Source: Mangrovicoccus ximenensis (GTDB lineage Bacteria; Pseudomonadota; Alphaproteobacteria; Rhodobacterales; Rhodobacteraceae). From it: 37,585 nt of DNA. The position numbers and the translations under genes were made by a program. The DNA lies in assembly GCF_003056725.1 (NCBI RefSeq), contig NZ_QBKZ01000025.1:276188-313772 (forward strand), given 5' to 3'. This document shows, piece after piece, positions 23,771 through 32,574 of this stretch. The notes below the pieces were generated by a model. The model ran no database searches. It worked only from the letters and a program-made list of their open reading frames with translations, and was not told the DNA's origin. The number at the start of each line of letters is the position of its first letter. Positions within the stretch are counted from its first letter, which is position 1.

Positions 23771-24973
23771 ATGACCGGGCCGAACCCGGTCAATGCCGCC
23801 GCCGCGAGCCTGTTTGCGCTGATCGGGCGGATCCGCAACCGCGCCCAGCATGCCGATCCCGAGGAGCTGCGCCGCGCCGTGGTGGCCGAGATCCGCGGTT
23901 TCGAGGACCGCGCTTTGCAATCGGGCGTCGACCAGCAGACCGTCCGCGTGGCGCGCTACGCGCTCTGCGCGACGATCGACGACGTGGTGCTGAACACGCC
24001 CTGGGCGGGCGAGTCCTCCTGGGGGCAGCAGAGCATGGTCGCCACCTTCCACCGCGAAACCGTGGGCGGCGACCGGTTCTACGACCTGCTCGGGCGGCTC
24101 AAACAGGACCCGGCCAAGAACCTGCATCTGCTGGAATTCCTGCATGTCTGCCTGTCCCTGGGCTTCGAGGGGCGGCTCAGGGTCGAACAGTCCGGCCGCG
24201 ACCGCCATGCCGAGATCCGGCTGGGGCTGCAGCGCATCATCGCCTCGCAGCGGGGCATGCCGCCCGAGGCGCTGTCGCCGCATTGGGAAGGCGTGAAGAA
24301 ACCTCACCGGCCGCTCTCGGCGTGGAAGCCGGTCTGGGTCTCCGCCGGGCTTCTGGGCCTCGTGCTGCTCTGCGGCTTCCTGGCGCTGAGCTACACGCTC
24401 GGCCTCTCGACCCGCGGCCTTGCGGGGCAGCTCGCCGTGCTCGACCCGCCGGGCGTGGCCAGGCTCGACCGGCCGGCGCCGCCCGCGCTGCCCTTGCCCG
24501 ACGACACGCGGCAGCTCGAGGAAGTGCAGGGCTTCCTGACCGAGGCGATCGCCGCCGGGCTGGTCACCGCCTTCCAGGACGCCAACACGATCACCGTGCG
24601 TTTTGCCGGGGCCAACATGTTCGCCTCCGCCTCCGACCGGCTGCAGCCGCAATTCGAGGCGCCCTTGGCCGCAGTGGCCGAGGCGCTCAACGAAAGCACC
24701 ACCGGCCCGGTGCTGATCGCGGGGCATTCCGACAGCGATCCGATCCGCACCGCGCGCTTCCCCGACAACATGGCGCTGTCGCTGGCGCGCGCCGAGGCGG
24801 TGCGGGCGCGGCTCGCCAAGCTGGTCGGCGACCCCTCGCGGCTCAGCGCCGAGGGCCGCGCCGCCGCGGAACCCATCGCCGACAACGCCACCCGCGAGGG
24901 CAAGGCGCAGAACCGGCGGATCGAGATCATCCTCCTGCGCGAAGGCGTGCAGTTGCAAGGAGGCGTGCAGTGA
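23771..24973 (+). CDS. tssL: Type VI secretion TssL (DotU/IcmH) with OmpA-like tail, probably 5'-truncated
   Basis: This is an inner-membrane component of the T6SS membrane complex. The cytoplasmic DotU domain runs from about residue 5 to 180 (NAAAASLFALIGRIRNRAQHADPEEL, YALCATIDDVVLNTPWAGESSW, LHLLEFLHVCLSLGFEGRLRV). One membrane helix lies at about 186-206, and the C-terminal OmpA-like peptidoglycan-binding part has IAGHSDSDPIRT and NRRIEIILL. TssL proteins of this type usually carry 50-100 extra residues before the DotU domain. Here the sequence joins the glycosidase fragment at about 23755, and the first ATG is at 23771. Translation of the surviving part is possible, but no ribosome-binding site or promoter is evident. 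The last bases overlap tssM by 4. Confidence 0.85.
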   Translation: MTGPNPVNAAAASLFALIGRIRNRAQHADPEELRRAVVAEIRGFEDRALQSGVDQQTVRVARYALCATIDDVVLNTPWAGESSWGQQSMVATFHRETVGGDRFYDLLGRLKQDPAKNLHLLEFLHVCLSLGFEGRLRVEQSGRDRHAEIRLGLQRIIASQRGMPPEALSPHWEGVKKPHRPLSAWKPVWVSAGLLGLVLLCGFLALSYTLGLSTRGLAGQLAVLDPPGVARLDRPAPPALPLPDDTRQLEEVQGFLTEAIAAGLVTAFQDANTITVRFAGANMFASASDRLQPQFEAPLAAVAEALNESTTGPVLIAGHSDSDPIRTARFPDNMALSLARAEAVRARLAKLVGDPSRLSAEGRAAAEPIADNATREGKAQNRRIEIILLREGVQLQGGVQ

Positions 24974-26373
24974 AGCAGGTCTGGAACGCGCTGACCTCGG
25001 CGGTCGGCATCCTCGTCATCGTCGCGCTGGTCTTCTCGGGGATCATCTGGCTGGTCGGGCCGCTCTTGGCGATCGGCGAGGCACGGCCCTTCGACACAGT
25101 GACCGGACGGCTGGTCGGGCTCGCCGTGCTCTGGCTGTCGACGCTCCTCGTGATCCTCCTGGTGCTGGTCTCCGGCCGCAAGCGCGATGCGGCAATCGTC
25201 GAGGAGGTGACCGCTCAGGCCGAGGACGCGCCGCCGCCCGACGGCTATGCCGCCGAGGATGTCGAGGAAATGCGGGGCAAGCTCCGCCGCGCGCTCAAGG
25301 TGCTGCGCGGCGCCAAGGGCGGGCGCAAGCGGCTCTATGACCTGCCCTGGTACGTGATCATCGGCCCGCCGGGCGCCGGCAAGACCACCGCCATCGCCAA
25401 TTCCCGGCTGAACTTCCCGCTCGAGGACGAGTTCGGCAAGGCGGCGCTGGCCGGGGTCGGCGGCACGCGGAACTGCGACTGGTGGTTCACCGACCAGGCG
25501 GTGCTGATCGACACGGCCGGGCGCTACACCACCCAGGACAGCGACGCGGCCTCGGACAATGCCGCCTGGCAGGGCTTCCTCGGCATGCTCAAGCGCCAGC
25601 GCCCGCGCCAGCCGGTGAACGGCGCCATCGTCGCGATCAGCCTGTCGGACCTGTCGAACCAGGACGAGATCACCCGCAAGGCCCATGCCCAGGCCGTGCG
25701 CCGCCGCCTGCACGAGCTGCGCACCCGGCTCGGCATCCGCTTTCCGGTCTACGTGCTCTTCACCAAGGCCGATCTGGTGGCGGGCTTCGCCGAGTATTTC
25801 GACCGGCTCGGCAAGGACGGGCTGGCGCAGGTCTGGGGCGCGACCCTGCCGCTCGCGGATCCGCGCGACAAGACCGCCGCCTGGGACCGGCTGGCGCCGG
25901 AATTCGACGCGCTGGTGGCGCGGCTGAACGAGGGGCTGATCGCCCGCCTGCAGGAGGAGCAGGACCCGCAGCGCCGCGCGCTGATCGCCGCCTTCCCGGC
26001 GCAGATCGCCTCGCTGAAGCCGGTGGCCGAGGAATTCCTCGGCGAGCTCTTCCAGGAGAACAGCTACGAGCACCGCCAGATGCTGCGCGGCGTCTATTTC
26101 ACCTCGGGCACCCAGGAAGGCACGCCGATCGACCGGCTGATGCAGGGCATGGCGCGGACCTTCGGCATCGGGCGGCAGGCGATCGGCTCGGGCCGCGGCA
26201 CCGGGGTCTCGTATTTCCTGACGCGGCTCTTCTCCGACGTGATCTTCCCCGAGGCCGGGCTGGTCAGCGCCGATGACAAGATCGAGCGCCGCTACCGCTG
26301 GAGCCGCCGCCTGGCGATCGCCGCCGCGGTGCTGGCGGCGGCCGGGCTGGGCGCGGTCTGGACCCGCAGCTAG
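24970..26373 (+). pseudogene. tssM: Type VI secretion TssM (IcmF), N-terminal 467 residues only
   Basis: The start is GTG at 24970, overlapping the tssL stop. Two membrane helices lie at about 10-35 and 48-70. The cytoplasmic NTPase domain has Walker A GPPGAGKTT at about residue 135, VLIDTAGRYTTQD as a switch/Walker B-like block, and VLFTKADLVAGF with the TKxD motif. A third hydrophobic segment (AIAAAVLAAAGLGAVW) occurs just before the stop TAG at 26371. A full TssM has about 1100-1200 residues, with a large periplasmic part after this helix, and all of that is missing. The next bases belong to xpaC. The cut falls exactly after the third membrane helix and cannot support secretion. Confidence 0.85.
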
Positions 26374-26382
26374 GATGGCGGC

Positions 26383-26916
26383 ATGACGGTCGGCGTTCTG
26401 CTCGGCGCGATCGGCGCCGGGCTCCACGCCCTGGCCTTCGGCCCCGACCCGATGAAGAGCAAGGGCATCGCCTCGGACGATTTCCAGTCCGGCCGCGTCG
26501 CCCGCGCCGTCGACAGCGCCGAGGCGGAGCTGGCCGCGATGCACCGCGCGCTCGATCCGCTGAAGGACCGCGAACTGGAGCTGGTCGTCGCCCGCTTCCA
26601 GGCCACCGCCCGCGAGATGTTCCGCACTGTCGAGCAGGATCCGCGCGACCTGACCGCGGCGCGCAAGTATCTCGGGGTCTACCTGTCCGGTGCCCGCGAG
26701 GCGTCCGAGAAATACGCCGCCTATTACGCCCGCAGCCGCGAACCGGCCGCGCGCAGCGATTTCATGGCGCTGCTCGACGACCTCGACCGGAATTTTTCGA
26801 AGAAGACGGAAACCTTGCTTCTGGACGACCGTTCCCAGCTTGACATCGAGATGGAAGTGCTGAGAGAGCGGCTGTCGCGGGAGCCCCATCTGAGCGCGCC
26901 GAGGACAGACGAATGA
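26383..26916 (+). pseudogene. xpaC: XpaC-family protein (5-bromo-4-chloroindolyl phosphate hydrolysis family), C-terminal part
   Basis: The 177 residues correspond to the second half of XpaC-type proteins: a membrane piece (GVLLGAIGAGLHALAF) with the typical AFGPDPMKSKG, then a long helical part (ARAVDSAEAELAAMHRAL, RKYLGVYLSGAREASEKYAAYYA, ERQ/KTETLLLDDRSQLDIEMEVLRERL). Family members normally have roughly 100 additional N-terminal residues with more membrane segments. These are not found here, because tssM ends 10 bases upstream. It overlaps telA by 4 bases (ATGA), the usual arrangement for this pair. Despite its name the family is not proven to hydrolyse that substrate. A shortened product may still be made from the ATG at 26383. 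Confidence 0.7.
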
Positions 26917-28046
26917 CCGACACCAAGCTTCAGTCCGAAATCGCCAGCCTAGCCGCGGCGGCACTGCCCGAACCGGCCGAGACGCCCGCCCTGCCGCCGG
27001 AAAAACAGGCCGAGATCGAGCGCCGCATGGCCGAGATCCGCATCGGCGACACCGGCACGATCATCGGCTTCGGCTCCGCCGCGCAGGCCGAGCTGCAGTC
27101 GATCAGCCAGGCAATGCTGGCCGATGTGCGCAACAAGGATCTCGGCCCGGCGGGCGACTCCTTGCGCGACATGGTGGCGACGATCCGCGGGTTTTCCACC
27201 GAGGAGCTCGACCCCGGCCGCAAGCGCAGCTGGTGGGAGAAGCTGACCGGCAAGCGCGGCGACGTATCGAAATTCATGTCGCAATACGAGGATGTGCAGG
27301 CCCAGATCGACGAGATCACCGGCAGCCTCGAAAAGCACGAGCACACGCTCCTGAAGGACATCAAGGGGCTCGACCTGCTCTACGGCAAGACTCTGGCCTT
27401 CTATGACGAGCTGGCGCTCTACATCGCGGCCGGCGAGATGCGGCTGGCCTCGATCGACGCCAATGACATCCCCGCCAAGGAGGCCGAGATCGCCGCGGCG
27501 CCCGAGGGCGACCAGGTGATGGAGGCGCAGGAGCTGCGCGACCTGCGCGCCGCGCGCGACGATCTGGAGCGCCGGGTGCATGACCTGAAGCTGACCCGGC
27601 AGGTGACGATGCAGTCGCTGCCCTCGATCAGATTGGTGCAGGAAAACGACAAGGCGCTGATCACCAAGATCAACTCGACGCTGGTCAATACCGTGCCGCT
27701 CTGGGAAACCCAGCTGGCGCAGGCGCTGACCATCCAGCGCTCGGCCGCCGCCGCCAATGCGGTCAAGGAGGCCAGCGACCTGACCAACGAACTCCTGACC
27801 TCGAATGCCGCCAACCTGCGCCAGGCCAATGCCCAGGTGCGCGAACAGACCGAGCGCGGCGTCTACGACATCGAGGCGATCAAGACTGCCAATGCCGAGC
27901 TGATCGCGACGATCGAGGACTCCCTGCGCATCGCCGACGAGGGCAAGGCGAAGCGCGCCGCCGCGGAGCAGGACCTGCTCCAGATGGAAGCCGAGCTGCG
28001 CGACACCCTGGCCTCGGCCAAGTCGCGCGGACCAGCCGGGAGCTGA
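26913..28046 (+). CDS. telA: Toxic-anion resistance protein of the TelA/KlaA family
   Basis: This is a 377-residue, largely helical cytoplasmic protein. It has an N-terminal variable region rich in Pro/Glu, then GFGSAAQAELQSISQAMLADVRNKDLGPAGDSLRDMVATIRGF, the TelA family pattern. WWEKLTGKRGDVSKFMSQYEDVQAQIDEI and the coiled stretch ending NVREQ/QVREQTERGVYDIEAIKTANAELIATI follow. TelA is named for tellurite resistance, but many members act in stress or cell-envelope responses. It overlaps xpaC by 4 bases and is 6 bases before a lipoprotein start, forming one unit. The gene is intact, although its partner xpaC is shortened. Confidence 0.92.
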   Translation: MTDTKLQSEIASLAAAALPEPAETPALPPEKQAEIERRMAEIRIGDTGTIIGFGSAAQAELQSISQAMLADVRNKDLGPAGDSLRDMVATIRGFSTEELDPGRKRSWWEKLTGKRGDVSKFMSQYEDVQAQIDEITGSLEKHEHTLLKDIKGLDLLYGKTLAFYDELALYIAAGEMRLASIDANDIPAKEAEIAAAPEGDQVMEAQELRDLRAARDDLERRVHDLKLTRQVTMQSLPSIRLVQENDKALITKINSTLVNTVPLWETQLAQALTIQRSAAAANAVKEASDLTNELLTSNAANLRQANAQVREQTERGVYDIEAIKTANAELIATIEDSLRIADEGKAKRAAAEQDLLQMEAELRDTLASAKSRGPAGS

Positions 28047-28052
28047 CACGCC

Positions 28053-28170
28053 ATGGTGGCATGGGGGCGGAGAACCTGCGGCATTGCAGCCGCCGCGATG
28101 CTGCTGGGGCTGGCGGGATGCCTTTCGCCCGCGCCCGTCCCCGAGGCTGCGCCCGAAAAGCCGCGGCTGG
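28053..28170 (+). pseudogene. Lipoprotein, N-terminal fragment
   Basis: The frame begins MVAWGRRTCGIAAAAMLLGLAGCLSP with a good lipobox (LAGC) and continues Pro/Ala/Glu-rich for about 20 residues (VPEAAPEKPRLVRS). From about 28170 the sequence is best explained as the 3' part of the ligase gene on the opposite strand, so the lipoprotein is cut after about 40 residues. It lies 6 bases after telA. Confidence 0.6.
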
Positions 28171-28174
28171 TGCG

Positions 28175-28948
28175 CAGCTCGCCCGCCAGCCCGGCCACCG
28201 CATGCCAGGCCCAGCCGCACAGGATCAGCGGCATCATCCTCGGACCCACGGTGCAGGCGACGAGCCCGACCAGCCCCATGCGCGATTTCGACAGCAGGAT
28301 CATCGTCACCCCTGCCGCGACGCCGATGGCGCGCCATTTGATCCGGCGTTCCTCCAGCGCGAAGCACACCTGGATCACGCCGAGCAGCGCGGCGAAGGGA
28401 GACCAGGGCGCGTAGAACTGCCAGCGCGGCGTCCAGCTCCCCGGATCCCAGGTGAAGAAGAACACCGTGAAATATTCCGGTCCGGGGCCGCCCACCGCCT
28501 TCAGTGGCGAGGTGAACAGCCGCTCGGGCAGCCCGATCTGCGGCGCCATGAACAGGATCGGCGTCAGAGCCAGCGTCCAGAGCCCGACGATGCATTGCCC
28601 GCGCACGAGGATCTCGCGCCGGATGGGCAGCACCGCGCCGGCGAAGGGAAAGAGCGCCAGGAGCGCCCAGCCCTTCGCCCAGCCGACGGTCGACTTGATG
28701 GTCTGCTTCAGCCCGAGCCCCCAGTCGAGATGCCCTGCCCAGAGCGCCGCCAGCATCGCCGCCATCCCGGCCGCCCAGGCCAGCACCACCGGCGGCACCG
28801 GCCCGGCGGCGCGCAGATCCCGGGCCGGAAAGCGGCACTGCGCCCGCCCGCCGCGCAAGCCGGTCCGGAGCGCCATTGCCTGCAAGGGCGCAGCCGCGCG
28901 GGCAGCCCTTTCCGTTCCATATTCCGGCTCAGCCTTCGTTCCGGCCAT
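28175..28948 (-). pseudogene. O-antigen ligase/polymerase-like membrane protein, 3'-truncated
   Basis: About 255 residues of a multi-pass membrane protein remain. Membrane segments are visible at VVLAWAAGMAAMLAALWAG, GWALLALFPFAGAVLPI, CIVGLWTLALTPILFMA, the YFTVFFFTWDPGSWTPRWQFYAPWSP region, AIGVAAGVTMILLSKSRMGLVGLVAC and a last one after GPRMM. SKSRMGLVG resembles the Ser/Arg-rich segment of WaaL/Wzy-type proteins, which link or polymerise polysaccharide units in the periplasm. The C-terminal half is missing, because at about 28175 the telA-linked lipoprotein begins. The start is uncertain: ATG at 28948 is used here, and 28876 and 28981 are alternatives. Confidence 0.65.
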
Positions 28949-28968
28949 GCCGCGCGCCCTGACGCGGT

Positions 28969-29202
28969 TCAAGACCGCCATGCAGCTGCGCCCGGCGCCG
29001 TGGCGGGAAAGCGGATCGTCGGCCGATTGCCGCGGAGCGCCCAGTTGCCCAGCCTTCTCAGGGCTTGCCAGGCCCCGATGCGGATGGCCGAGGCGCCGCC
29101 CGCTGTCCCGACTGGCAAAAACGGGCCGCTGCCGGAGGCCGGCCGGTCCGCCTGCGGCTGGGGAAGCCGGATCGGTCCCGGAACCGCAGCTGAAAACAGC
29201 AT
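28969..29202 (-). pseudogene. C-terminal end of a possible polysaccharide-locus gene
   Basis: The last 40 or so codons of this frame (ASAIRIGAWQALRRLGNWALRGNRPTIRFP and an ending AAAWRS) look coding and end 13 bases inside the ligase frame if the latter starts at 28981, as neighbouring operon genes often do. The upstream part runs into non-coding, lower-GC sequence and then the IS5 remnant. It is too short to identify. A glycosyltransferase or export gene is a guess from context only. Confidence 0.35.
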
Positions 29203-29346
29203 TGTTTCACAACTCCTGGTGCAACGAATTAATATTCGAAATCCGTGCGGTTAGTCGGAGTTTGAGTGCAAAGAAAAGCCCGCCCGCAGCCGCAGGACGA
29301 ACTGGTGCGCCCATGACGATGCCCCACGCGTCCTGAGGGCATCGTC
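29203..29346. other. Lower-GC stretch at the left edge of IS5 copy 2
   Basis: No gene is visible. It contains a small inverted repeat (CGAAT-TAAT-ATTCG, 29225-29238) and a hairpin-like pair (ATGACGATGCCC / GGGCATCGTCAT, 29311-29348) directly before the transposase frame. The left terminus of the element may lie here, but no flanking duplication was found. Confidence 0.4.
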
Positions 29347-30230
29347 ATGGGCCGTGCGGGACGCCCGCCGGTCATCCCGAAGGCGGCAACCCGGTTTCGC
29401 TTGCCAATCAAGGGCCTGTTCCGGCCGCAGCCCCGGCAGACCATCGGGATGGTGGCCAGCCCGCTGCGCCTGGCCGGGCTGGTCCACGCTGTGGGGCAGG
29501 CAGAAGGCCCTCGAGGTCCGGGTCCCGGATCGGCAAGCTGCCGCGCGGCTGACCCTGCGGGTCCCCTCTCGGGCAGCGGACAGCACCGGCGTCAAGCTCC
29601 TCGGTGAATGAAGCGGTACCGTGGAAGCGCTGGCACCGCGGAAGCAAGACGGCTGAGTGGCAAGCCCGGAAGCCCGGAAGCCCGGTGTTCAGGACCGGCG
29701 CCAATGGCGCAAGCTCCATCTGGCCATGGAGCCAGCCACCTCGCACAGAGAGGCCGGCAGCCCGGCCTTGCCTGATCTGCCGGAGGAGGTCCCAGAGGGC
29801 GGGGATATCGGCACCGTGACTGCCGATGGTGCCCATGACATCTGCCGCTTCCACGCCTCAAATCTCGAGCCTGGCGCAGTTCCGATCATTCCCATCCGCA
29901 AGAGTGCTCGATTGCGGAAGGAAAACCGCCCGGCTGCGCTCGCCGGAAACCAACCCCTGCGGGCAGGCCGGTACTATGCAGGGCGTTCCGGAAGCGCCGG
30001 GCCGGAGACCGCGCCCGGAGCCGGATCGGGGCGAAGATGCGATGACCGGAAGCATTCGGAAAGCGTATCGAGGCCAGAGACCCTGACCGCCGAAACTCTC
30101 ATCTGCATCATTCGCGGCTGCGCCAGGACCGATGGCGCTCGCCGCTCATTCACGAATCCACGCAAGGCCACGGCACTGCCGAGATCGAATGCGCGGTCTG
30201 ACCTCATGTGGGGAAAGAGGGATCACGTCC
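29347..30230 (+). mobile_element. Degenerate IS5-family element, copy 2
   Basis: Transposase remnants of the same IS5 subgroup as copy 1 lie in three shifting frames. GRPPVIPKAATRFRLPIKGLF and RQTIGMVASPLRLAGL (N-terminal domain) run from 29347. After a frame change, a weakened DSTGVKLLGE site occurs at about 29578-29607. From 29657, RQWRKLHLAMEPATS, LPEEVPEGGDIGTVTADGAHDICRFH (second Asp region, TADGA) and VPIIPIRKSARLRKENRPAAL are in one frame. Another shift follows, then RDPDR/TAE-like pieces to about 30200. The alignment with copy 1 ends close to 30230 (GGGGAAAG). Multiple frameshifts make the transposase dead. Unlike copy 1 it keeps the central segment, so the two copies decayed independently. 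Confidence 0.75.
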
Positions 30231-30612
30231 GGAGGCCGGCTTCTGCAGCACTGCAGTTCTGCCGGAGCGATGGACCGCTGCGCGGGCGCCTCCAGTCCCG
30301 GCGGATCGCTGCGGCAGCCGCCGCGCCTGTCCTGCACAGGCCTTCACATGCCCGACTGCTTCAGCCGGACCTCGGGACCCGGTGAACGGAGGTCCTGCTC
30401 CCGATGATGCACAGCAGCGCCAGCGGCCATGCCGGCAGGGCTGGGCGCGGGAGGCGAAGGCCGCAAGCCCCTGCCGCGGCGCAGCTGGCGTCTCCCGGCC
30501 GTCCTGCCGTTCGCATCGAGGCCGCGCAATCCGGAAAATGCGGCCTGAGCCCGCCTCCCGGAAAACCGCCGCCCCCGCGCTCCGGTGGGGGCGGCTGCGC
30601 AAGGACAGCCCC
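30231..30612. other. Intergenic stretch with a hairpin ahead of the HdeA-like gene
   Basis: I see no gene. A 9-bp perfect stem (30568-30576 with 30587-30595) lies 18 bases before the ATG at 30613. It may be a leftover terminator of a lost gene or a structured leader. CTGCAGCACTGCAG at about 30245 is a small near-palindrome. Confidence 0.4.
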
Positions 30613-31200
30613 ATGACCCGCATGATCCCCGGCCTCGCAGCCGCCCTGCTTCTGCCCTTGGCGGCCGCGGCCGCATCGCAGGACGGCAAGTTCAAGGCCG
30701 ACGGCGCCGGAACGGCGCCCTGCTCGGATTTCACCGCGGCACTCGAGGCCGGAGACCGCGTCAAGGTGGCGGGCTTCGCCGCCTGGACCGAGGGTTTCCT
30801 CACCGCGGTCAATGCCTTGCAGGCGGACACCTATGACATCACGCCTTGGCAGACCACGCCGGTTCTGATGGAGAAGCTGCGCCGCTTCTGCCTCGGGCAT
30901 CCCGGAACGCAGATGATCGAGGCCACCGGACAGCTGGCCGCGGTGCTGGCACCCTATCGCCAGGTCGCGGAGTCGCCGATGGTCCAGGCCCGCAATTCAG
31001 GCCGCGCGGTCATGCTGCCTGCCGTCATCCTCGAACGCGTGCGCCAGGTCCTGGAAGAGGAGCGCGGCAGCGGCCTGTCCACCGCCGGAGGAGATTTCGA
31101 CGCCGCGTTCTCTGCCGCGCTCGCCGGGTTCCAGAAGGCCCGCGGCCTGGCGGAGACCGGGCTTCCCGACCAGCTGACGCTGAATATGATGTTTCCGTAA
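30613..31200 (+). CDS. Secreted HdeA/Rap1a-like protein with a C-terminal peptidoglycan-binding-like segment
   Basis: This is a 195-residue protein with a Sec signal peptide (MTRMIPGLAAALLLPLAAAAASQ). The mature part has a helical domain with two Cys residues (APCSDF and RFCLGHP) and the pattern WTEGFLTAVNALQADTYDI between them, which resembles the HdeA/Rap1a-type small periplasmic helical fold. The C-terminal 35 residues (FDAAFSAALAGFQKARGLAETGLPDQLTLNMM) read like the last part of a PG_binding_1 repeat. A periplasmic role at the cell wall is inferred. The start is the ATG at 30613. A second in-frame ATG three codons on would work equally well. The next gene begins 89 bases downstream. Confidence 0.65.
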   Translation: MTRMIPGLAAALLLPLAAAAASQDGKFKADGAGTAPCSDFTAALEAGDRVKVAGFAAWTEGFLTAVNALQADTYDITPWQTTPVLMEKLRRFCLGHPGTQMIEATGQLAAVLAPYRQVAESPMVQARNSGRAVMLPAVILERVRQVLEEERGSGLSTAGGDFDAAFSAALAGFQKARGLAETGLPDQLTLNMMFP

Positions 31201-31289
31201 AAGCCAGGCCATTGCCGGAAGGACGGATTGATAATTCGCCGCAACCCAGCCAAGAGGGGGACAACTGCTTCATCGGGAAGGATACAGTC

Positions 31290-32501
31290 ATGAGCAAAGT
31301 TCTGGTCATCGGCGCGGGCGGCGTCAGCTCGGTCGCGGTGCACAAGATGGCGATGAATCCGGAGATCTTCTCCGAGATCCACCTGGCCAGCCGCACGAAA
31401 TCCAAATGCGACGACATCGCCGTCGAGGTGAAGAAGCGGACCGGCGTCGAGATCTCGACGTACGGGATCGACGCGATGGACGTGGCCGCGACCGCCGCGC
31501 TGATCCGCCAGACCGGCGCGTCGCTGGTGGTCAACCTCGCGCTGCCCTACCAGGATCTGGCGCTGATGGATGCCTGCCTCGAGGCGGGCGTGAACTATCT
31601 CGACACCGCGAATTACGAGCCCGAGGACGAGGCCAAGTTCGAATACAGCTGGCAGTGGGCCTACCAGGACAAGTTCAAGGAAGCGGGCCTGACCGCGATC
31701 CTGGGCTCCGGCTTCGATCCGGGCGTGACCTCTGTCTATGCGACCTGGCTGAAGAAGCACAAGCTCGAGGGCATCCGGCAGCTCGACATCCTCGACTGCA
31801 ACGGCGGCGACAACGGGCTGCCCTTCGCGACGAACTTCAACCCGGAGATCAACATCCGCGAAGTGACCGCGCCGGCCCGCCACTGGGAGAACGGCGCCTG
31901 GGTCGAGAGCCCGGCGATGACCACCAAGGTCGCGTTCGACTTCCCCGGCGTCGGCGAGAAGAACATGTACCTGATGTATCACGAGGAGCTGGAGTCGCTG
32001 TCGGCCCACAACCCCGAGATCGAGCGGGCGCGGTTCTGGATGACTTTCGGCGATGCGTACATCAACCACGTCACCGTGCTGGAGAACGTGGGCATGACCT
32101 CGATCGAGCCGGTGATGCATAACGGCGTCGAGATCATCCCGCTGCAGTTCCTCAAGACCGTGCTGCCGAACCCGGGCGACCTGGGCGCGAAGACCGTCGG
32201 CAAGACCTGCATCGGCGACATCGCGACCGGTCCGGCGAAGGACGGCTCGGGCGAGAAGACCTACTACATCTACAACATCTGCGACCACGAGGAGTGCTTC
32301 GCCGAGGTGGGATCGCAGGCCGTGGCCTACACGACCGGCGTTCCGGCGATGATCGGCGCGGCGCAGGTGCTGCTGGGCAACTGGACCCAGCCGGGCGTGT
32401 GGAACATGGAGCAGCTCGATCCCGACCACTACATGGACATGCTGAACAAGCATGGCCTGCCCTGGCAGGTGGTGGAGCTCGACGCCCCGGCGGCGTTCTG
32501 A
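31290..32501 (+). CDS. Carboxynorspermidine dehydrogenase (saccharopine dehydrogenase family)
   Basis: This is a 403-residue NADPH-dependent enzyme that condenses L-aspartate semialdehyde with putrescine or diaminopropane to carboxyspermidine or carboxynorspermidine, in the alternative polyamine pathway. The Rossmann start VLVIGAGGVSSVAVHKMA gives the GxGxxS loop. DTANYEPEDEAKFEYSWQWAYQDKFKEAGLTAILGSGFDPGVTSVYA is the very characteristic middle block, and the end LNKHGLPWQVVEL is also typical. GGAAGGA lies 6-7 bases before the ATG at 31290. The usual partner, carboxynorspermidine decarboxylase (nspC), normally follows at once. Here a hairpin and a truncated regulator follow instead, so the pathway's second step is not encoded nearby. 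Confidence 0.93.
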   Translation: MSKVLVIGAGGVSSVAVHKMAMNPEIFSEIHLASRTKSKCDDIAVEVKKRTGVEISTYGIDAMDVAATAALIRQTGASLVVNLALPYQDLALMDACLEAGVNYLDTANYEPEDEAKFEYSWQWAYQDKFKEAGLTAILGSGFDPGVTSVYATWLKKHKLEGIRQLDILDCNGGDNGLPFATNFNPEINIREVTAPARHWENGAWVESPAMTTKVAFDFPGVGEKNMYLMYHEELESLSAHNPEIERARFWMTFGDAYINHVTVLENVGMTSIEPVMHNGVEIIPLQFLKTVLPNPGDLGAKTVGKTCIGDIATGPAKDGSGEKTYYIYNICDHEECFAEVGSQAVAYTTGVPAMIGAAQVLLGNWTQPGVWNMEQLDPDHYMDMLNKHGLPWQVVELDAPAAF

Positions 32502-32518
32502 TCCGGACGTGACGACAG

Positions 32519-32554
32519 GCCGGGCGCCGCGGCATCGAGCCCGCGGCGCCCGGC
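32519..32554. terminator. Strong hairpin after the carboxynorspermidine dehydrogenase gene
   Basis: A perfect 14-bp stem (32519-32532 with 32541-32554) around an 8-base loop lies 17 bases after the stop. There is no U-run, so it may work with Rho or as a bidirectional barrier. Confidence 0.55.
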
Positions 32555-32574
32555 GCGACCCCCGCGCGGCCGAC

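Noticed and set aside
24391..26964. Very long open frame (857 codons) on the minus strand
   Set aside because: It lies antisense to tssL/tssM, whose motifs are clear. The antisense translation is Arg/Gly/Ala/Asp-rich without any motif, as expected from GC-rich codon periodicity.
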